Assembly (NCBI RefSeq): GCF_910592395.1
Contig: NC_088312.1
Location: forward strand, 16,251,292 to 16,315,291
Origin: Lineus longissimus
Taxonomy: Eukaryota > Nemertea > Pilidiophora > Heteronemertea > Lineidae
Reading direction: 5' to 3'
Length of the DNA stretch: 64,000 nucleotides
The notes under the pieces are model-generated. The model was not told where the DNA came from and searched no databases. It worked only from the letters and a program-made list of their open reading frames with translations. Numbering within the stretch: position 1 is the first letter of the stretch; every line of letters starts with the position of its first letter. The position numbers and the translations under genes were made by a program. This document shows positions 57,585-64,000 of this stretch, one piece after another.

Positions 57585-58985
57585 CAATAAAGAAAACATT
57601 ATGTGGCAGTCGAATTCACAGAAATATCAGTGTACTTGTTGAGTTTGTACTCGCTATCAATGCGGGCTATCAATCATATCCTTTGGACTTGGTCCTTACC
57701 TTGCTTTTACTGGTTGGTTGTCCCTGATGTAAAGGTTGCCCCCGGCCTAGGCTGGACCATGTTCACTGGACTCGTTTGTCCCAACCCACATACACTTCAA
57801 AGGAATTGATGTAAAGGCCCAAACTGTTACTGATTGTATCTAGGTAGTGACTATGCATCTGAGCTGCTTTGTCTCAACCTGCACCTTATAAAGGATTTGA
57901 TGTAAATTTCAAAGGATTTGATGTAAATGTCCAGACTGCGTTTACTGCTTTTCCTCAAGGTGGTGACCATGTATCGACTGGACTTGTTTTTCACAACTTA
58001 CACTTCAAAGGAATTCATATAGAGGTCCAGACTGCAATTACTGGCTGTCCATAGTGCAGCGGTCAATTACAACTCTGAACCCCCCATGTCAGGGGTCAAC
58101 ACTGATGTGACGACGCATCTGCGTCGCATCCTGAGGTTTCCAAAAAATCCCTAGCAATGAGTTCCTGACGAACTGAGTAAAAATCAGTGTCGAATTTCGT
58201 TGAATGTCTGGAAATAACAAAGATGATCTTTGGTGAATTCCTGCATACAGGACTGCCGAACATGCCGAAAGACCGTCGCATGTCTGGCGACCGCAGTCAG
58301 TTGTCACCCATGCATGTTTTTCCAGCCTCAATTACATTTTAAGCATCATCATGGCAGCGCACTTCAAGGATCGTGGCGATCCAGTTTCTTCTTTCCGTCA
58401 ATTTTCTGACATCTGCAGCCATCATTGTGGGGGAAGAGGGTTGAGAATTATAGGAGGCACTGTTCAGTTGATTTGCACAAACCAGCCAACCCTTACCCAG
58501 ATATGGAAACAAGTCTATTCATAATTGATTTCGTACCCAAAAATGTGAATTTGTGTGGCATTCCTGATGTTCACTGTTCTGACAAGTGAAAAACAGTTGA
58601 TGCTCTGAAGCACCAAAAATGAAGAAGCGGTGAATTCCTGGAGCAAGGATCTTGTGCTTTGGGTGAGAAACTGTCGTTTCCTGGACGACCCCTTTTTTCC
58701 CAGGTGTCGAATAAATGTCAAATGTCTGATAGGGGGGTTCAGAGTTGTAATTGACCACTGCATAGGTTGTGACTGGACTGGTTTGTCTCTTGCTAAACTT
58801 CAACATATTGGTGTAATGGTCCTGACTGCAGTTACTGGTTGTGACCATGCATCTGCTGGGTTGTGACAGTCCAAGGATCACCCTCGCAAGTAAGATTAAC
58901 CTACTGTTACAACCTTCAAATCGTAATCGCGCTCGTTATATGAATTCATATGAAGAACAACCAGATGGACCGAGCGAAGTCCTCT
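57585..58985 (+). repeat. Family E repeat, copy 2, split by a TIR element
   Basis: It matches 44758-45353: AATAAAGAAAACATTATGTGG start, ACTCGCTATCAATGCG, GGCTGGACCATGTTC, several GATGTAAA(G)GTCCAGACTGC internal repeats, and the end AGATGGACCGAGCGAAGTCC. The element at 58056-58761 interrupts it. Confidence 0.82.
58056..58761. mobile_element. 706-bp TIR element with 34-bp TIRs
   Basis: GCAGCGGTCAATTACAACTC TGAACCCCCC (58056 on) is matched by GGGGGGTTCAGAGTTGTAATTGACCACTGC ending at 58761, with one mismatch in 30. The flanking word ATAG occurs on both sides (58051-58054, 58762-58765), a possible short target duplication. The interior frames are not transposase-like. Confidence 0.9.
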
Positions 58986-59082
58986 GGCCGTAGACCTCCA
59001 TTATGTGCACCAAGCAATGATTTTTCAATAGAGCACCAAAAATCCCTTTCTACGTCAAGAAATCGCCTGACCACAAAAAGTT

Positions 59083-59504
59083 AATAGTCGTACTTCCACC
59101 TATCAAATCCCCGTGTCTTTTGCGCTTACACCTATAAATTGCCATGTCTAAATAGACCTGTGTGTCAAATCCCCGTGTCTCAATTAGCCCTATCGAGCTT
59201 GATGGGGCTAATCAGGGGCTAATTAAGACCCGTGTTCAACACAGGTTTTTTGATAGGTGGAATCTGAATAGACACGGCAATTGCATGTTCTAAGATCCAG
59301 CGACAGATGGCGCGGTGTAGTTGCCTCGGTATTGCGCATGCGAAATTCCCCTCTAACGGGAAAGAAACGCAGGAGAGCTCCCTACCTGCAGCGCCGGGGC
59401 TATTAACTGATGGGTGTAAGTGCGCCCCGGGTTTTTTGACACACGGCGAAGACACGGCTCTTGAAAAAACATGGTGTTTTATGATAGGTGGAACTACGAC
59501 TAAT
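59083..59504. mobile_element. 416-bp MITE with AAT target duplication
   Basis: The TIR AGTCGTACTTCCACCTATCA (59086 on) pairs with TGATAGGTGGAACTACGACT ending at 59501, one mismatch. AAT flanks both ends. The interior repeats CAAATCCCCGTGTCT, has the inverted pair ATTAGCCC/GGGGCTAAT, and holds TTGCGCATGCGAA (about 59331), an NRF-1-like palindrome. Confidence 0.85.
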
Positions 59505-61135
59505 GCCTCCCTTTGGATCTCCAAACATTATCCAAGAGATTAACATCTTACACTTACCATTTGATTCAGTAATAAGTTAGATTTAGGCAAAAAGCATGCT
59601 CCCATTTAAGGATCGATAAGACTGCTTTGTTTACTTTTGATTCGGCACAATCCACGATCATTTGAATGGTTCTAATTTAGAAAGTTATCCCATCAAATTG
59701 GCTGAATAGGGGATGAATGCATTCCAAATTTTCCCTAGATCCGAATACAAGAATTGAAATTACAAGATATAATGGTTCTTTGCAGTACAGGACGATTTTA
59801 TGGATGAGAATTCATTAAAAAAAATTTCCATTGGGTGTATATGAATTATGGCTCAGGCAGATCGTCACATGGAAGTTGAATGACAAGCAGGCGATTGCAA
59901 GCGGCCTGTCATTAATTGACAGGTGTCAACAGACATCATGACTACCAGCGAAAGCTGATTGGTCAAAGCAGCAGACAGTTAAATCTCTTTCCAAGATAAA
60001 GATCAAAAGCCGGGATCAGAGAAAGTTTAACATGGATAAATAGTCCCACATGAATGATAGCAGTGAGTCTTTTGATGTGTCGAAATTGGATCCCGCTTGC
60101 TCCATTAAAACCTGGCCAATTCAAAAGATGGATGCAGGTTGGATGCAGGTGCTTGACCCCGATTCCAGGTCAAAATAAGTGATAGCGTGGTTAAAAGTGT
60201 AGGGAGAAGTGTAGATTCTAGATTGAACTTGATGCGAGGATGCATATGATTTTTGTGGAGGCGGCCATTGTTGGTAAGTTGGTAAGTTGGCACTGATATT
60301 GCATGTTCGATTTTGAAATATCGTGATGTGTGGAATGGTAAATGCTTTCGGGAGGTTTGGATTATTATCTTCTGGGTTGTTAACTCCTGCTACTCAAGTA
60401 GGTAGGCCAAAATATTCCTGTGTTCTGAATTAAATAAACTTTCGCCCTTCTTACCCGGCATGGCATCAGTATTGGTGACACGGCCTGTTTACAACAATGT
60501 ACAATGTAATATTTTTCCTTGCTAGCCGGATTTTCATTTTCAATCGTTACCAATTCGCTACATCTATTGAAACCATTTTACGGTTTTTTTTACCTCTATT
60601 CAATATTGTTTCAGCTTGATAGTCGCCACAAAATCATTGCACTTTTTTGAATTCCCAAAAGACTTTTTGTTTCTCTTTGCTGAGAGAATTTCTGCAAATA
60701 ATTTGGGGAGGATCCCTAAAAACTCACATATATCAGATTTCATGGACAGCGTCATTTTGCACCAACAAGGCACCAAAAACCTATTTTCTGATGACAGCTA
60801 TGTCGCTGCAGAAAAGATGTGTTTACATGTGAAATGTTGTGTGTATGTATAGTATTGCACAGGGGCAGAAAGGAATTGAAATTTCGCTGCTCAATATCTC
60901 ATAAACAATGATTCATCTAATGCCTTTGCATCTGGTGTTTTGCTAAACGACCAAAAAGTAGTGAAAAGGAGTGTAATGTGCTTCCACAGGGGAAGTCAGC
61001 TGATAAACCCTGTTCCATGAAGGTTTTGTCTGCTTTGGAGGGAGCGCATCTTTTATTTAAGCTCTTCATTCCTCTGAGTGCACAGGCCGCTTTCCCCCAT
61101 TGAAGCGCATCTGACTTGTCATCAAAAGGATGTGC
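59505..61135. other. No supported gene
   Basis: Two frames at 60616-60852 and 60647-60832 have no supporting signals. A short GTTGGTAA repeat lies at 60270-60290. Confidence 0.35.
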
Positions 61136-61964
61136 GTTTGAAGGGTTCATCCCCATTTCGCCTACACCCATTTCGCCTACTCACCGTTTCGCCTACACCC
61201 ATTTCGCCTATTCACCATTTCGCCTATTACCCATTTTGCCTACATCATTTCAAATGTTTTATGATAGTGACTTCAAATTCAAAAGATGTTTCAGCCTTCT
61301 AGTCTAATTTGAAATGTCTATTGGTGCCAGAATTTTGTAACGCTTTTAGAAATATGCAGTTTATCCAACTAAATACCAACTAAATACTATCAGACGAACT
61401 GAGTAGGGTCATGAGTAGGGTCATGATTTGGCTGAAAACAGTGGAAATATCATGGTCTCTCAAATTTGTCCAATTTGAAGAAAAAACATTTGTGGACAAC
61501 CACCAGTTTTAATAAAATTTCACCATTTACTCGCCTGACTGTCTGGAATGTCATATCCAAATTTCAGATTCACAACCCGAAGCATTATTTGATGCAAGGC
61601 GGTCAAACTGTGACAATTTAACTGCAAAAAGGCTTAAAAAATCAATGGTGGCCTTGTCTCATGAGGCCGGGTTGGAATGATAAAGTATGGTAAAGTTTAA
61701 CTGGGAAATATGCTATAATATGAAGGAAAAAAACCAAGCTCAACAATTCGTAAAATTGTTCAAATGTCCAGCGCACACCACTCTTTTCCTTTTTAGTAGG
61801 CGAAATGGTGAGTAGGCGTAATGGTGAGTAGGCGAAATGGGTGTAGGCGAAATGGTGAATAGGCGAAATGGGGGTAGGCGAAATGGGGGTAGGCGAAATG
61901 GGTAATAGGCGAAATGGGTGTAGGCGAAATGGGTGTAGGCGAAATGGGGGTACACCGTTTGAAG
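61136..61964. mobile_element. Foldback-type element with minisatellite termini, 8-bp target duplication
   Basis: Element 61144-61956 (813 bp) is flanked by GTTTGAAG on both sides (61136-61143, 61957-61964). The left end GGTTCATCCCC is followed by six or seven CATTTCGCCTACACC-type units (to about 61250). The right end is the inverse: about ten GTAGGCGAAATGG units (61796-61948), then GGGGGTACACC. The 545-bp centre has no transposase. Sea-urchin TU and Drosophila FB elements have this organisation (family knowledge). Confidence 0.92.
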
Positions 61965-63594
61965 TTCGGCCTGTGCCACTCAGTACTTTCAACTGGCCTG
62001 AAATAGCAGTTGCAGCACAGTATGTGCGGTCCTTGGTTTCTATAAAAGGTTTCTGGACGGAGGGACCCAACGCGCCGTGTAGCGGCAAAATGGCGAAGCG
62101 GGCGAAACATTTATAATGGGTCACTGTGATCTCATTATGGACTTATATCGCGATTATGGGGTTGTAACTATTTTGCTGTATATTGTCACAAGGAAAGAAA
62201 AGCACGTGACCTAACTCCAGCCATTTGTGAAAAGTGATAATTAGAAGGTATATAGTTCAGGAAATGTTAGTAAATAATCATTCCTTATCGTCTTTTGAGA
62301 GCATTTTTAATTGTAAAAAGGATATGCCTACGTCACAGAGTCTCTGCAATGGTCATTTTTATCACAGTAGTCTCACGCAGCCAGACCTTCTTCACTTATT
62401 AGTCTGGCGCAAGCCAGGCGTTCATTGTACTAGACCTGGATGTTTTCCACCACAATGTATGTGGGCAGAAGAAACACTGCGCAAGATTACCTCGAGCTGG
62501 TGCTAAGCATAGATTATGCTAATGAGCATACTTCCACATTAAGTTTTCCCAGAATGGTTCATATCACACATAGCTACTTAGCCTAATACCATTAGGCCCC
62601 GCGTAGTGGTGCTGAGGTGGCCACTGTAATCAAGAGAGTGGTTGAGTCACTATGTTATGACGGACCTAACCAAAATTGCTTACATTTCGCATTGCTACAA
62701 TGAAAGACCTAATACTGAAACCACATGTCTGTTGACTGTGCTTTAATGCAAGTATCAATGCGTATCTTTTCCCCCCCCCTCCTCAAGGGTTCGACACCTT
62801 TACGACAATATACCCAATGCACTTCACCTAAGCTACGGCAGGAGTTCATTAGACACTTATGGAAAATCGTCAGGTTATCACTTGCTATTATCCAATGATG
62901 TGGAAAGATTTCGACACCTAACCACCTTTTCCTAAGATGTTCGACATGCTATCACCTTTTTAGGTCAGAAATCACCAAAGATGTTCGACCACCACAACTC
63001 AGCACTGCACTAGCAGCACAGCAGAGATAGGGTCGCAGGGGCTAAAAATCTAGGCCATTATATCGATAACCTCAGGGCTTCAGCGAGTCCTTGGTCTCCA
63101 AATCTTACGATGATATGATACAAAGAAAATGAAACACAAATTACTTGCAAAGTATGCCCGAAAGTATGCGAGAACACACGACACACGCGTTCACTACAAC
63201 AGCATGAAAAGCCAATCTTGACACTAGAGGCGCTGATGTCGTTCCTAAACAACGGCTCTAGCACTGCTAAATTGCCACCATCTTGAAAAGCAGTACCGCG
63301 CATGTGGAAATGTAAAGAATCTTTACAATTGCAAAGAGGCTATCGCATCACCACTACGCCCGAGACCACGATGACTGCACTACGCTGCATTGATAGTTTG
63401 CAATAAATTCACGTAAAAACACACCAGAACATCTCGGGTTTTATTTACAACGATCATATTTTGTTATTTATTTATAAAACAAGCCATTTTATGAAAGAAG
63501 GTGGCACTTACTAGGCCTGGATAAGACTTTGGAGTTTGAAGTGGTGGTGACGCAGTGTTGAAAACACCTGAATGTCAGGATGCCGATATCCAAG
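61965..63594. other. No supported gene
   Basis: Unassigned DNA with short open frames only (62234-62506 plus, 63058-63303 minus). Confidence 0.35.
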
Positions 63595-63751
63595 ATGGCG
63601 GAATTTTACCAATTCCAGTGTCTGAAATTGAATTTTAATTTCGGCACTGTGCGAGTTTGCATGAAAAGCGTGACAGCGTCGAAAAATTGCGTACCACGCA
63701 TGCGCAAGGGGGAATCCCCAATCCGGCAAGATTACGACGATGACCCCGCCG
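63595..63751 (+). CDS. Candidate first coding exon, unrecognised protein
   Basis: CCAAGATGGCGG, a YY1-like word over the start codon, opens 52 codons, MAEFYQFQCLKLNFNFGTVR...IRQDYDDDPA, ending at donor CCG|GTAAGC, phase 1. An NRF-1-like CGCATGCGCA lies within (63697). YY1 and NRF-1 words are common at TATA-less animal promoters. The protein is not recognised. If this is a separate gene on the same strand as CPOX, CPOX must end before it or contain it within an intron. Confidence 0.42.
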
Positions 63752-63780
63752 GTAAGCTAGAAAGCACTTAAATTTTATTT

Positions 63781-64000
63781 TGGCTCACCGCAGGGGAGGC
63801 TATACGATACCAGAGTGTCATCGTCGTCGTCTGTATCCTGTTTCAAAAACAGTGGCACGTTTGTTAACCGATAGGACTATCAACTTGAAACTTTGTGCAC
63901 AGGACCCCTAGGTCAGGCTACCTCAGACACTGAATAGTGGAAACCTAAAAAGTGTGATATCTCTCTTATAAGTGACTTGTTTTCGATAAAATTAAATGGT
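63781..64000 (+). mobile_element. Family A element, start only (runs off the window)
   Basis: TGGCTCACCGCAGGGGAGGC, leader GTCGTCGTC and the first monomer (TGGCACGTTTGTTAACC, AAAAGTGTGATATCTC) begin 29 bp after the donor of the exon candidate. The CTCF-like core has been lost from this monomer. Confidence 0.85.

Overview
This window is gene-poor, repeat-dense nuclear DNA from an animal, most likely a marine invertebrate. The evidence is short exons with GT..AG borders separated by multi-kilobase introns, tRNA-headed SINEs, a LINE fragment, many terminal-inverted-repeat (TIR) elements and abundant tandem-repeat elements. No operons, ribosome binding sites, rRNA genes, intact tRNA genes or CRISPR arrays are visible. 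I cannot fix the phylum from sequence alone.

Genes. Two are recognised by residue-level similarity recalled from the families, not by a search. (1) Minus strand, 11431 to 11004: the first two coding exons of tomosyn (STXBP5 family), a SNARE-binding regulator of exocytosis; the rest would lie at lower coordinates or outside the window. (2) Plus strand, 33575 to 51331: four coding exons of coproporphyrinogen-III oxidase (CPOX, mitochondrial heme synthesis), joined in compatible phases, with introns of 4.7, 12.2 and 0.5 kb; the catalytic part is not in the window. Three other exon-like first exons are supported only by start context and splice donor (634-439 minus, 32704-32584 minus, 63595-63751 plus).

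Repeats. Most of the DNA belongs to a few structured families that I name here. Family A starts with TGGCTCACCG and ends with CGGTGAGCA...CATTTCATT. Family B starts with TAGCTCACCTC and ends with GAGGTGAGC...CATTTCAT. Family C starts with CCCCTCAGCCCA and ends with its inverse. All three share one plan: a stem-loop at one end, a GTC-rich tract, internal tandem monomers, and a short subterminal inverted copy of the stem sequence at the other end. This resembles Helentron-derived HINE/DINE-1 elements (inference). Monomers of A and B carry a near-consensus CTCF core and AGGTCA-type nuclear-receptor half-sites.

Layout. 0-10 kb: exon candidate, SINE, three minus-strand A copies, second SINE-like unit. 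10-16 kb: long hairpin, tomosyn exons, an 800-bp TIR element, family C with seven 145-bp monomers nested in a second TIR element. 16-32 kb: A and B arrays, a nested B-in-A insertion, LINE fragment, palindrome array, SINE. 32.5-51.3 kb: exon candidate, CPOX exons, a perfect-period 7 x 366-bp array in intron 1, a three-level nested insertion at 40.2-42.5 kb, and a TTAA-flanked 760-bp element with a matching empty site. 51-64 kb: CPOX intron or downstream DNA with minisatellites, four further TIR elements (one with 8-bp target duplications and minisatellite termini), an exon candidate and the start of another A copy.

The genes do not form a pathway with one another. The interest lies in the mobile elements: several insertions can be ordered in time, and their exact ends read, from this one window.
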